Shown here piece by piece: positions 49,065 to 57,980 of a stretch of DNA of 64,000 bases. Source of the stretch: Carnobacterium funditum DSM 5970 (GTDB lineage Bacteria; Bacillota; Bacilli; Lactobacillales; Carnobacteriaceae); the NCBI RefSeq assembly GCF_000744185.1, contig NZ_JQLL01000001.1:868001-932000 (forward strand), written 5' to 3'. Positions within the stretch are counted from its first letter, which is position 1. Each line of letters opens with the position of its first letter. The translations under genes were made by a program, and so were the position numbers. Under the pieces are notes generated by a model. That model had not been told where the DNA came from. It ran no database searches and saw nothing but the letters and a program-made list of their open reading frames with translations.

Positions 49065-49406
49065 TTAACCCTGGTAGATATCTTGTACTGGTTTCATAAT
49101 AATACGGTTTAAGTCATCAACTAATGTACTTAATTTTTGTTCTGCATCCATTAAATCTTTAATCAGATTATTTTCACCTGATTTTAAAGCCATTTCTTGT
49201 GCTTCATTAATTTCTTCTTCTAAAATTTCTTCACCAGACATTTGTTTTTGTTGTAATTTCATTTGAACCTCTTGAAATTTTTGAAAAACTTCGTTGGCTT
49301 CAGAATCAGCTTTCACAGTTGAAAAGGCTACTTTCAAGTCTGAATAAGCTTCCGTTTCTCTTAATTCTTGTTCAAGTTTGTTTGCTGTATCATAAATGTT
49401 GTTCAT
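49065..49406 (-). CDS. yheA: YlbF/YmcA family protein (YheA-like)
   Basis: The 113-residue all-helical protein (MNNIYDTANKLEQELRETEAY; FQKFQEVQMKLQQKQMSGEE; LIKDLMDAEQKLSTLVDDLNRIIM) is of the YlbF/YmcA family, whose members bind RNase Y or act as small regulators. It resembles YheA in length and start. I prefer the ATG of MNNIYD; a GTG four codons earlier lies only one base from AGGAG. Function is not established. Confidence 0.85.
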   Translation of the reverse strand: MNNIYDTANKLEQELRETEAYSDLKVAFSTVKADSEANEVFQKFQEVQMKLQQKQMSGEEILEEEINEAQEMALKSGENNLIKDLMDAEQKLSTLVDDLNRIIMKPVQDIYQG

Positions 49407-49504
49407 AATCCATACCACTCTCCTGATTTTATTTTCTTGACCGTTATACTATACCATCTCTCACTATTTTTTTCCAATATTCTCATTTTATTCTTAGGAA
49501 ACTA

Positions 49505-51625
49505 TCAACGATTGTTAAAACGCTCTAACAAATTACCTGTTTTATCTTTCAACTGATTTAGTCCTTCTTTGAATTGTTCTCCCCATTGACCAATATTTTC
49601 TTGGAGATTCTCTTGCCATTGAGAAGAGTCGTTTTCTTTTTGTGAATCTACAATTGTTTCGGCACTTGTCGTACCAAATGCAGTTTCAGGTGTTTTTGGG
49701 AGGATGTTTTGCATTTGTAATTGAAACAACGGACCTACTCCTGTTGAGCTACCTGTTCCCATATAATGGTTTTCATCGGTTTCATCAAAGCCAATCCACG
49801 TAGCAACCACGATATCTGGAGTATATCCTACTGTCCATTGGTCTGTAGTCCCACCAGAATCATTAAAGGTTACTTCTGTACTACCTGTTTTTCCAGCTAT
49901 CTCATAGCCCTCTGGTGCGTTATTACTAGCTGTTCCATTTGTAAATACACCCAATAGCATACTCGTCATCTTCTCAGCTATTTCAGGCGAAGTGACTTTT
50001 TTTGTTTTATGCTCCGTATTATCGACAATTATCGCTCCTGTTGCATCGACAATTTTAGTAATAAAGAACCCTTCGCTACGTAATCCAGCATTTGAAAAAA
50101 CCGTGTATGCACTAGCCATCTGAAGAGGGGATACTCCTCCTGTTGTGCCACCAAGAGCTAATCCAAGGTACTTGTCTTTTTCTTGAACTGGTATACCGAA
50201 ATCTTCTACTTTTTTTATTCCTTTTTCCAAACCTATTTGATCTAAAAGCCAAACGGCAGGTGCATTTAAACTTTGAGCTAAAGCTTGATACATTGGAACT
50301 TCTCCAGCATAGTTAAGATTATAATTCTCTGGTGTATAATCATCTGAGCCATAAGATTTTTTTTCATCTTTTAAGATAGAATCGATTTCATAACCAGATT
50401 CTAAGGCAGGAGTATAAACGGCCAATGGTTTCATAATTGAACCGGGTTGTCGTTTGATTTGAGTCGCTCGATTGAACCCTCTAAAGGTATGTTCACCTCG
50501 TCCCCCTATAATAGCATAAATACCGCCAGTTTTAGGGTTCATTGCAACAGAGCCACTTTGTACTAACGTTCCGTCTGAAGCATCAGAAAAAAGCCAATCA
50601 TTTTCATAGGTTTGATCCATTCTTGATTGATAATTTTGATTTAGTGAGGTATATATTTTATAGCCTTTGTTTAATATCTCCTCTTCATTTAAACCATATT
50701 TATTTATGGCTTCTTCAATGACTGCATCAAAATAATAAGGGTACTGATAACCATTATTTTGTTGATAATCGTCCATTAGTTGCAAGGTTTCATTTTTTGC
50801 TGCTTCACCTTTTTTTTGTGAAACGCCTTTATTTTTTATTAATAAATCTATGACGATATTACGTCTTGATAGTGCATTATCTAGGTTGTCTCGTGGATTA
50901 TAGGTAGTTGGTGCTTTTAGCATTCCGGCTATTGTAGCCGCTTCAGTCAAAGAAACATCGCTAGCATTTTTCCCGAAGTATTTATGCGAAGCATCTTCTA
51001 CTCCCCAAACACCATTGCCAAAATAAGCGTTATTCAAATACATTTCTAATATTTCATTCTTTGTATATTGTTTTTCAATTTCAATCGCTAAAAATAATTC
51101 TTTTAGTTTTCTTATTAACGTTTGATCTAGTGTTAAATAAGCATTTTTTGCTAGTTGTTGGCTTATGGTACTGCCGCCACCACTTATCTTTCCTCCATTT
51201 AGTACAAAACCTACTGCTGAACGAGCTATCCCGATAACATCAAAGCCTTTATGGTCATAGAATCGTTTATCTTCAGTTGAGATTACCGTTGCCTGGATTG
51301 AAGGTGAAATATCATCTAGCGGTATAAATGACCCTTTATGTGAATAAAGCGTACCCGCTTCATCTCCGTCGATATCATATACCGTTGTTGTTTGTTCAAG
51401 TCCAGCTTTTAATGTCGAAACGTTTGAGGTTTTTGCTAAATACAATAAATAACTACTACTAAATAAAGAAGCTAATAAAATCATAAGAATGAGGATTTTA
51501 GTTGCATGAAACTTTTTCCATATTTTTTTAAAGCTTTTCAGAAATTTTTTAATTTGAGGTTTTAACTTTTGCCATATCGCAGTTAGATAAAATCCAACTT
51601 TTTTGAAAAAATCTTTTGCTTTCAT
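49505..51625 (-). CDS. Class A penicillin-binding protein (PBP1A/2A type)
   Basis: A bifunctional peptidoglycan synthase of 706 residues. A short basic cytoplasmic tail precedes a membrane helix at about 43-65 (ILILMILLASLFSSSYLLYLA). The GT51 glycosyltransferase contains TEDKRFYDHKGFD, GGSTISQQLAKNAYL, and EIEKQYTKNEILEMYLN. The transpeptidase has SIMK (PGSIMKPL, about 395), SLN (about 452) and KTG (AGKTGSTEV, about 578). The start at MKAKDFFKK has AAGGA ten bases upstream; a 22-codon longer TTG frame lacks a site. Gene order does not distinguish PBP1A from 2A. Confidence 0.92.
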   Translation of the reverse strand: MKAKDFFKKVGFYLTAIWQKLKPQIKKFLKSFKKIWKKFHATKILILMILLASLFSSSYLLYLAKTSNVSTLKAGLEQTTTVYDIDGDEAGTLYSHKGSFIPLDDISPSIQATVISTEDKRFYDHKGFDVIGIARSAVGFVLNGGKISGGGSTISQQLAKNAYLTLDQTLIRKLKELFLAIEIEKQYTKNEILEMYLNNAYFGNGVWGVEDASHKYFGKNASDVSLTEAATIAGMLKAPTTYNPRDNLDNALSRRNIVIDLLIKNKGVSQKKGEAAKNETLQLMDDYQQNNGYQYPYYFDAVIEEAINKYGLNEEEILNKGYKIYTSLNQNYQSRMDQTYENDWLFSDASDGTLVQSGSVAMNPKTGGIYAIIGGRGEHTFRGFNRATQIKRQPGSIMKPLAVYTPALESGYEIDSILKDEKKSYGSDDYTPENYNLNYAGEVPMYQALAQSLNAPAVWLLDQIGLEKGIKKVEDFGIPVQEKDKYLGLALGGTTGGVSPLQMASAYTVFSNAGLRSEGFFITKIVDATGAIIVDNTEHKTKKVTSPEIAEKMTSMLLGVFTNGTASNNAPEGYEIAGKTGSTEVTFNDSGGTTDQWTVGYTPDIVVATWIGFDETDENHYMGTGSSTGVGPLFQLQMQNILPKTPETAFGTTSAETIVDSQKENDSSQWQENLQENIGQWGEQFKEGLNQLKDKTGNLLERFNNR

Positions 51626-52090
51626 TTTTTTAACATCCTTCGTTTTTACTTTTTGATGTTCTTTCAATTTTTCATAGTTGAAGTATATCAACTGTTTTTA
51701 CGCTTTGAATCCTTCTTAAGTAGGAGATAATTGCGTTATAGCCTTATTATCTCTTTTATTACAAAAAACAGAAGATAAATATGTTTTTTACTTTAACATT
51801 TTATCATATTAAGGTAAAGTAAACATATAAGACTTTTTTAAAATTAAATATCCATATCTTTAATAATTAATTTAAAATCAATTAATATTAAGTACTTATT
51901 AAATTAAAGTGAGGCGAGGAACTCGGGGAGAAAAAACAAGAAATCATGATTAACTGATCAAAACGACATACATTTAGGCTACAGCTTACTATTGATCCTT
52001 ATTTATTTTATGGTTTTTTATTCTAAAAGACTTTCTTCAATCCTTAACACATACAGAATAACATTAGTTGAATAATAGTGATAAATTAAC
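51626..52090. other. Non-coding region between the PBP gene and the CNNM gene
   Basis: This roughly 465-base divergent region is AT-rich and has no open frame with a ribosome site. It holds an 18-base inverted repeat AGTTGAAGTATATCAACT at 51,674-51,691 near the PBP start, and a GC-rich patch at 51,908-51,931 containing GAGGCGAGGAACTCGGGGAG with a CGAG-GAA-CTCG mini-stem. A long 5' leader for the CNNM gene is possible, but no known riboswitch class was recognised. Confidence 0.4.
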
Positions 52091-52130
52091 AAGGAGGTGA
52101 AGCTTGCGTTAGTGTAACGTAAGCATCCAT
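52091..52130 (+). promoter_or_regulatory. Shine-Dalgarno plus hairpin before the CNNM start
   Basis: A strong AAGGAGGTGA (52,091-52,100) is followed by a 10-bp stem GCTTGCGTTA/TAACGTAAGC with a GTG loop (52,102-52,124, one G-U pair), then ATCCAT and the TTG start at 52,131. Linear spacing is about 30 bases; with the hairpin folded the effective spacing falls to about 7. Confidence 0.7.
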
Positions 52131-53480
52131 TTGTCAATAACTACTGGTATGATTTTGTTCTTTTTCATTTTATTAATTGCATCTTTATTTGTAATGTCCG
52201 AATTTGTGTTAGTCCGTATACGCCCTTCAAGATTGGATTTTCTTATTGAAGATGGCAATAAAAAAGCACAGTTGCTAAAAAACATGACTCAAAAACTTGA
52301 TACTTATCTATCTGCTACTCAATTGGGTGTCACGGTTACTTCTCTAGCCATTGGTTGGTTAGGCAGTCCAACTTTCGGTCGTTTGTTTGATATGTTATTT
52401 ACAAATCTTCAATTACCATCTTCTATTTCGAAACTATCTTCTATCATTCTTTCATTTACAGTATTAACTTTTCTTCAAGTAATTATCGGTGAACTTGTTC
52501 CAAAAAATATAGCCATCAATCATACTGAAAAAATAGGGTTAATCCTTGCTCGGCCGTTACAATTTTGGTTCAAACTAATGTATCCTATCGTTTTCATTTT
52601 GAATAAATTAGCAAATAAAATTTCTCAAGCCATTGGTGTTGCTAATAAAAATGAATTTGGTGAAGGCGTTTCGGAAGAAGAGCTTCGAATTATTATGGGA
52701 GAAAGTCTAAAAAGCGGCGAGATAAATAGAGATGAATATCAATTTGTTGAAAACGTCTTTGCTTTTGATGATCGAATGAGTCGTGAAATTATGGTACCAA
52801 GAACTGAAATGATCACTGTTTCCACAGACATGTCATTAAAAGAGATTAGTCAACTAGTTAGTGTAAAAGGTTATACTCGATATCCAGTGATTCAAGATGG
52901 TGATAAAGATATCGTCATTGGAATATTAAATACGAAAGAAATTTTCGCAGCTTATGTTAATGCTGTTGAAGAAAATAAACCAGATGATTTTAATTTTTCT
53001 CACTATATCCGACCTATTATTCGTGTAATTGAAACGGTTCCTATTAAAGAATTATTGGTTAAGATGCAAAAAGAACGCAATCAGATTGCTATTTTGGTCG
53101 ATGAATACGGTGGTACTAGTGGAATGCTTTCAATGGAAGATATCGTAGAAGAAATAGTAGGAGATATCAGTGATGATTATGAAAGTGTCGAAGAACCTAA
53201 GATAAAAAAAGTTGGCGATAACCATTATCGCGTTAGTGCAAGAATGCTTGTTGATGAGATTAATGAACTTTTTGGTTTATCTATTGAAGAGGAAAACGTA
53301 GATACTTTGGGCGGTTGGATGTTAAATCAAAAATATGATATTACTGAAGGGGAATCTCTTGTAGAAGGCGCTTATTCCTTTAAAGTAATCAAATCCGGCA
53401 GTAGCACCATCGAGACAATCGATATTATTAAAAATAGTAATAACAGTAATAATTACTCAGAATCAGATACTATCCATTAA
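52131..53480 (+). CDS. CNNM/CorC-HlyC family transporter
   Basis: The 449-residue protein has an N-terminal CNNM (DUF21) membrane domain with segments at about 8-25, 65-80, 95-120 and 140-160, containing ASLFVMSEFVLVRIRPSRLD and IIGELVPKNIAI. It is followed by a tandem CBS domain pair (MVPRTEMITVSTD; ILVDEYGGTSGMLSMEDIVEEIVGDI) and a C-terminal CorC_HlyC domain. Such proteins are implicated in magnesium or other cation export. The start is TTG; the next in-frame ATG is six codons later and has no ribosome site. Confidence 0.93.
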   Translation: MSITTGMILFFFILLIASLFVMSEFVLVRIRPSRLDFLIEDGNKKAQLLKNMTQKLDTYLSATQLGVTVTSLAIGWLGSPTFGRLFDMLFTNLQLPSSISKLSSIILSFTVLTFLQVIIGELVPKNIAINHTEKIGLILARPLQFWFKLMYPIVFILNKLANKISQAIGVANKNEFGEGVSEEELRIIMGESLKSGEINRDEYQFVENVFAFDDRMSREIMVPRTEMITVSTDMSLKEISQLVSVKGYTRYPVIQDGDKDIVIGILNTKEIFAAYVNAVEENKPDDFNFSHYIRPIIRVIETVPIKELLVKMQKERNQIAILVDEYGGTSGMLSMEDIVEEIVGDISDDYESVEEPKIKKVGDNHYRVSARMLVDEINELFGLSIEEENVDTLGGWMLNQKYDITEGESLVEGAYSFKVIKSGSSTIETIDIIKNSNNSNNYSESDTIH

Positions 53481-53514
53481 AAAAGAATTAACCATAAGTT
53501 TTATTAGTGCAATT

Positions 53515-53556
53515 AAAAAGCCTCAGAATCACTATATGAGTGATTCTAAGGCTTTT
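53515..53556. terminator. Bidirectional terminator between the CNNM gene and nrnA
   Basis: A stem AAAAGCCTCAGAATCACT with its near-perfect complement (one mismatch) and a 5-base loop, with A- and T-runs on both sides. Confidence 0.9.
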
Positions 53557-53620
53557 ATTGGTTACAATTGATGCTTAGTGTTTTCACCGACATTCGGCTA
53601 ATGAGCGCAAGATTTCCTCC

Positions 53621-54580
53621 TTATTCATTCAGCCATTTACTAGCAAGATCTGTTAGCTCCTCTACAATTTGATCAATTTCTTCTTTGTTTCTTGCATTTG
53701 CACCACTTGCTAAAGGATGTCCTCCCCCATGGTGACGTTTAGCAACTTCATTGATAATTGGTCCTTTTGATCGTAAACGACATCTAAAATGCCCTTCTGT
53801 TTGCTCAACAAAGATTCCCCAGACTAAAACTCCATCAATCGTTCCAGGAATAGATACAATAGAAGATGTTTCCATATCTGTTACATTAAATGTGTTCAAT
53901 ATCTCTTGAGTTAACAAAATTTTTGCTACCCCAACTTCAGAAATAGTGAGATTTTGCAATATGTAGCCAGTTAATTTAGCTACTTTTTGGGAAACAACAT
54001 TCATTTGGTTATTTACTTCATTAGGAATAAAATCATTCTCCATTAATTTAGCTGCTATTCTCATTGTATGCGGGGTGGTTGAAGGATATAAGAAGCGTCC
54101 AGTATCGCCGACAATGCCTGCATATAATAATCGTGCAGCCTCTTTAGGTAAGGTTAGTTCATCTTGATTCGCTAAATAAAAATCAGCTATTATCTCACTA
54201 CAACTACTAGCATTGATATTTACTAACTGTACATCTCCATAGATATCATCATTAGGATGATGATCTATTTTAATTAGCATCGAACCGAGTTTATATCTCT
54301 CGTCACTAATCCTTGGTGTGTTAGCAGTATCTGTTACGATAACTAGAGATCCTTTATAATCGTCATCGTTAACTTCATCCATCGTTATCAAAAAATCTAA
54401 GTCTCCTACTGGTCCCCCAGCTTTAATTATTCTTTTTTTCGGAAAACTCTCTTTTAATATCTCAACAAGTCCGCCTTGTGATCCTAAAGCATCAGGATCT
54501 GGACGCATATGGCGGTGTACAATAATCGTATCGTATTTTTTTATCATTTCTAGTATTTCTTTATATGGAAATAATGACAT
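53621..54580 (-). CDS. nrnA: DHH-family oligoribonuclease/pAp phosphatase NrnA
   Basis: NrnA degrades nano-RNAs and dephosphorylates 3',5'-pAp. The 319-residue protein has DHH motifs RPDPDALGSQGG, VTDTANTPR, IKIDHHPNDDIYG and the DHHA1 motif RRSKG...KRHHGGGHPLASGA. It lies 16 bases after ytoI, as in the B. subtilis ytoI-ytqI neighbourhood. It could also act on c-di-nucleotide-derived dinucleotides, as related enzymes do. Confidence 0.93.
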   Translation of the reverse strand: MSLFPYKEILEMIKKYDTIIVHRHMRPDPDALGSQGGLVEILKESFPKKRIIKAGGPVGDLDFLITMDEVNDDDYKGSLVIVTDTANTPRISDERYKLGSMLIKIDHHPNDDIYGDVQLVNINASSCSEIIADFYLANQDELTLPKEAARLLYAGIVGDTGRFLYPSTTPHTMRIAAKLMENDFIPNEVNNQMNVVSQKVAKLTGYILQNLTISEVGVAKILLTQEILNTFNVTDMETSSIVSIPGTIDGVLVWGIFVEQTEGHFRCRLRSKGPIINEVAKRHHGGGHPLASGANARNKEEIDQIVEELTDLASKWLNE

Positions 54581-54596
54581 TTGGGCTGACTCCTTT

Positions 54597-55928
54597 CTAA
54601 TTTCTTTGCATCATTTGGCAAATCACAATAGCTTTAGCAACTAACACATTTTCAACATACACTTCAATATCAAATTTCGACGAACGTCTACCGATTTCAA
54701 AAACTTTGGGTCTAATCTCTAACGTGCTCTCCAATTGAATCATTTTAAAATAATGTAAATCCATCTGTTCAATCAAAGCATCTCTTTTTTGATAAAGCAA
54801 CAATGAACGCTTTGCACAGCTAGTGATAATCTCGCTCAACACGCCAAAGGAAATGGTCCCTACCGAATCTGTCATCTGTGGCGTTACAGTGAATTTATAA
54901 GAAGGGATAGAGTTTTCAACCATTTCTTGCGTTTCACTGCTTAATTCTATTTGTTCATGAATCTGATCAGCAATGGTATCCCCAACTTGTGGTTGTCGCT
55001 GTGCAGACTGCATAGCTTTCATGACATCTTGCCTTGAAATAATTCCCATTAACGTTAGATTGTCTTCGACCACCGGCATAACTTCCAACGCATCCCAGAT
55101 CATAAGATGTCCGACACTAGCCACACTCATATGTGTCTTCACTACTGTAGGATCTTTTGTCATGACGCGCTCAATACTTTGTTGATCAGGTTTTCCAATC
55201 ATGTCTTTAGCGGCAACAATCCCAACTAAACGTAAATTCTTCCCTACAACAGGAAATCTTGTATGCCCACTTTTCTCATTTAATCGACGATAATCTAATA
55301 TGGTATCTTCTACATTTAGATGCATTGTTTGGTTAATTTTTGTATAAATATCTCCTACTAAGATAATGTCTTTTTTTATTAGTTGGTCTGTCATAGCACG
55401 ATTAATCATGGTAGCCACAGTAAATGAGTCATAGCTTGTTCCCATTAACGGCAAGGCTAATTCATTAGCCAACTCAATAATTTCATCGCTTGTTTCAAAC
55501 CCCCCTGTAATTAAAACAGCAGCTCCACTTTTCAAGGCTAACCTTTGAACACTCTCTCGATTTCCAACAATCATTAAAGATCCAGGCGTAATGTAACGAA
55601 CAATTGCGTCTTCAGTCATTGCACCAATAATAAATTTGGTTAAAATATTGTTTAGTCCATTCTCTCCTCCGAATATATCGCCTTCAATAATTTTTACAAT
55701 CTCGCCGTAACTAAGTGTTTCTATACTTTCTTTCATTTTCCTTTCAATTCTAATGGTTCCTACTCGTTGAATAGTCGAAACCAATCCATTATTTTGCGCT
55801 TCTTTAATGGCTCTATAGGCTGTTCCTTCACTGACTTTTAAATTCTTAGCGACTAATCGCACAGAAATTTTCTCTCCAACTGGTAAAGTTTCTATATAAG
55901 CTAATATTCGTTCGTGTTTAGTCGTCAT
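54597..55928 (-). CDS. ytoI: YtoI-like regulator: HTH, DRTGG, CBS pair and hotdog domain
   Basis: The 443-residue protein has an N-terminal winged helix (VRLVAKNLKVSEGTAYRAIKEAQNNGLVSTI), a DRTGG domain (about 70-185; VLITGGFETSDEIIELA), tandem CBS domains (about 195-320; TRFPVVGKNLRLVGIVAAKDM and MPVVEDNLTLMGIISRQD) and a C-terminal thioesterase-like hotdog fold. CBS and DRTGG domains usually bind adenine nucleotides, so it is probably a ligand-controlled transcription regulator. It is operonic with nrnA and 27 bases downstream of ytkL. Confidence 0.9.
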   Translation of the reverse strand: MTTKHERILAYIETLPVGEKISVRLVAKNLKVSEGTAYRAIKEAQNNGLVSTIQRVGTIRIERKMKESIETLSYGEIVKIIEGDIFGGENGLNNILTKFIIGAMTEDAIVRYITPGSLMIVGNRESVQRLALKSGAAVLITGGFETSDEIIELANELALPLMGTSYDSFTVATMINRAMTDQLIKKDIILVGDIYTKINQTMHLNVEDTILDYRRLNEKSGHTRFPVVGKNLRLVGIVAAKDMIGKPDQQSIERVMTKDPTVVKTHMSVASVGHLMIWDALEVMPVVEDNLTLMGIISRQDVMKAMQSAQRQPQVGDTIADQIHEQIELSSETQEMVENSIPSYKFTVTPQMTDSVGTISFGVLSEIITSCAKRSLLLYQKRDALIEQMDLHYFKMIQLESTLEIRPKVFEIGRRSSKFDIEVYVENVLVAKAIVICQMMQRN

Positions 55929-55955
55929 AGATTACCCTCCAAAAATAGTTGTTTA

Positions 55956-56636
55956 TTAAATTTTTAAAATTTCTCCTACTTTTAAAAATTTCCCTTGTTC
56001 TCCAGGTAAACTATTGCAAAAAGCTATAGGGTCTTGTTCAATCAAAGGAAAAGTATTGTAATGAATCGGAACGACTTTTTTAGCTTTCAAGTAATCAGCA
56101 GCAATAGCAGCATCTTCTGGACCCATCGTGAAGTTATCTCCGATTGGTAAAAATACCACATCCAAAGGACGATACTGACCTATCAGCTTCATATCAGAAA
56201 AGAGAGCAGTATCCCCAGCATGATAAATTGTTTTTCCATCTGAATGGAAAATAATTCCAGCTGCTAATCCAAGTGTCGTAAGCTTGCCATCAATTTCATA
56301 AGATGACCCATGAATAGCTTGAGTCATCTTAATTTCTCCAAAATCAAATAGATGCTTTCCTCCCATTTGCATTCCATGCGTTCTTAAGTTTTTTGTTTCA
56401 AAAAACTTAGCTATTTCAACAGTCGTAACGATTAAAGCATTTGTTCTTTTTGCAATTTCTTGTGTATCACCGATATGATCCTCATGAGCATGTGTAACAA
56501 CAATAACATCCGCTACAATTGTTTTCGAATTAAGATTATTTTTTGGATTTCCTGTAATAAATGGGTCAAATAAAATTGTGTATCCTGTATTGGTAACAAC
56601 TTGTAAAAATGATTGTCCATGCCATGATATCTTCAT
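55956..56636 (-). CDS. ytkL: Metal-dependent hydrolase, UPF0173 (YtkL)
   Basis: The 226-residue metallo-beta-lactamase fold protein of the UlaG/UPF0173 type has the zinc motif VVTHAHEDHIGD at about 50-56, HGSSYEIDG, HAGDTALFSDM and VPIHYNTFPLI. The preferred substrate is unknown. With ytoI and nrnA it forms a conserved three-gene group, suggesting a nucleotide- or phosphate-ester-related role. Confidence 0.92.
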   Translation of the reverse strand: MKISWHGQSFLQVVTNTGYTILFDPFITGNPKNNLNSKTIVADVIVVTHAHEDHIGDTQEIAKRTNALIVTTVEIAKFFETKNLRTHGMQMGGKHLFDFGEIKMTQAIHGSSYEIDGKLTTLGLAAGIIFHSDGKTIYHAGDTALFSDMKLIGQYRPLDVVFLPIGDNFTMGPEDAAIAADYLKAKKVVPIHYNTFPLIEQDPIAFCNSLPGEQGKFLKVGEILKI

Positions 56637-56664
56637 TATTAAAATCCCCTTTCATTATAACACA

Positions 56665-56692
56665 ACAAAAAAACTGTATTAGTAAATACAGT
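56665..56692 (-). terminator. Terminator of dinB
   Basis: An 8-bp stem ACTGTATT with its complement, TACT loop and T7 tail on the minus strand, 58 bases past the dinB stop. Confidence 0.75.
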
Positions 56693-56749
56693 ATACTTTT
56701 AGAAAAAAGAAATCAATTTAGGTCAGTTTTTCTTTAGATGCCACTTTTT

Positions 56750-57871
56750 TTAGTTTTCCCAAAGAGGCAAGACAATGTTTTCAAACGTCAATGGATCAAG
56801 CGTTGTAACCGTAATCCCCAATAATCGAATTCCTTTTTTTAGTTGCCCTATTTCATCCCAAATATTTTGAGCATGAAAAAATATTTCTTCGGCATCTTTA
56901 ATGTAATGAGGTAGTGTATGTCGTTTAGTCACTGTTTCAAAATCAGAATAACGAACCTTTAACACAATCGTTTTTCCATGCTTTTGCTCTTTTCTTAATG
57001 AATGTTGGACTTTATTAGATAAGAAACGCAATTCTGCTATAATTTCATTTTCTGTCACTAAATTTTTATTGTACGTGTTTTCCCGCCCAACTGACTTTCT
57101 TTCTCTACTAATACGGACTGGTGAATCATCAATCCCTCTAACTTTTCGGTAAAGAGAATAACCCATCTTTCCAAAAGAACGAATCAAATCCATTTCATTT
57201 TTTTGGTATAAATCTTCGCCATTAAAAATACCTGAATCATGCATCCGCTCGACAGTCTTCTTTCCTACCCCATAAAATTTTTCGATAGGAAGATTTCTTA
57301 AAAAAGTTAGGGCTTCATCCGGTGTGACTACAGTGACTCCAGCTGGCTTTTTAAAATCTGAAGCTAGTTTTGCTATGAATTTATTATAAGATACTCCTGC
57401 TGAGCAAGTTAAACGCACACTGTCCCAAACGTCTTTTTGAATAGACTGAGCAATAAAAGTTGCACTTTTCATCTCTTTTTTATTTTCTGTAACATCAAGA
57501 TAAGCTTCATCTAAAGAAAGCGGTTCAATGATATCCGTATAGTTCAAAAAAATTTCTCGTATTTTTGCTGAAATCTCTCGATATCGCTCATAGTTACCTG
57601 AAATAAACACACCCTTAGGACATAATTCATAGGCTTTTTGAGCACTCATTGCAGAGTGCACTCCATATGTCCTTGCAACATAATTAGCCGTTGCAACGAC
57701 TCCTTTTCCTTTTGTTAAGTTAGGGTGTTTAGCAATGATAATGGGTTGCCCTTTTAATTCTGGGTGATCTCTTTCTTCGACAGAAGCAAAGAAAGCATCC
57801 ATATCAATGTGAATAATTTTTCTAGATGTATCCTTACTTGGTTCATCAAAACGTACCACTCCAATTTCCAC
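56750..57871 (-). CDS. dinB: DNA polymerase IV (DinB)
   Basis: This Y-family translesion polymerase has 373 residues. The palm motif is IIHIDMDAFFASVEERDHP, the second catalytic acid block is IIEPLSLDEAYLDVTEN, and the HhH thumb region is LRNLPIEKFYGVGKKTVERMHD. The C-terminal little finger is complete, but no clear C-terminal clamp-binding QxxLF motif was spotted; the tail is LTFENIVLPLWEN. The start is GTG, eight bases after AAGGAGG. It is probably monocistronic with a strong promoter. Confidence 0.95.
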   Translation of the reverse strand: MEIGVVRFDEPSKDTSRKIIHIDMDAFFASVEERDHPELKGQPIIIAKHPNLTKGKGVVATANYVARTYGVHSAMSAQKAYELCPKGVFISGNYERYREISAKIREIFLNYTDIIEPLSLDEAYLDVTENKKEMKSATFIAQSIQKDVWDSVRLTCSAGVSYNKFIAKLASDFKKPAGVTVVTPDEALTFLRNLPIEKFYGVGKKTVERMHDSGIFNGEDLYQKNEMDLIRSFGKMGYSLYRKVRGIDDSPVRISRERKSVGRENTYNKNLVTENEIIAELRFLSNKVQHSLRKEQKHGKTIVLKVRYSDFETVTKRHTLPHYIKDAEEIFFHAQNIWDEIGQLKKGIRLLGITVTTLDPLTFENIVLPLWEN

Positions 57872-57894
57872 TCTCTTTGCCTCCTTTTCTTATA

Positions 57895-57923
57895 ATTATA
57901 CGCGAACACATATTTCTATTCAA
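57895..57923 (-). promoter_or_regulatory. Promoter of dinB with partial LexA-like site in the spacer
   Basis: TTGAAT, 17 bases, TATAAT. The spacer contains CGAACACATATTTC (57,903-57,916, plus strand), which has one good SOS half-site and a poor second half. Confidence 0.55.
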
Positions 57924-57943
57924 GATTAGTCATTTATGAAGCA

Positions 57944-57978
57944 AAAAAAGAATTCGGCTTTTGCGTCGAATTCTTTTT
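57944..57978 (-). terminator. Terminator of the DtxR-family gene
   Basis: A perfect 12-bp stem AAAAAGAATTCG with its complement and a 9-base loop. Confidence 0.88.
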
Positions 57979-57980
57979 AT

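Noticed and set aside
51905-51935. Mg-sensing M-box or Mn-sensing yybP-ykoY riboswitch before the CNNM gene
   Set aside because: Only the opening GTGAGGC and a GGGGAG string match; the other conserved blocks are missing.
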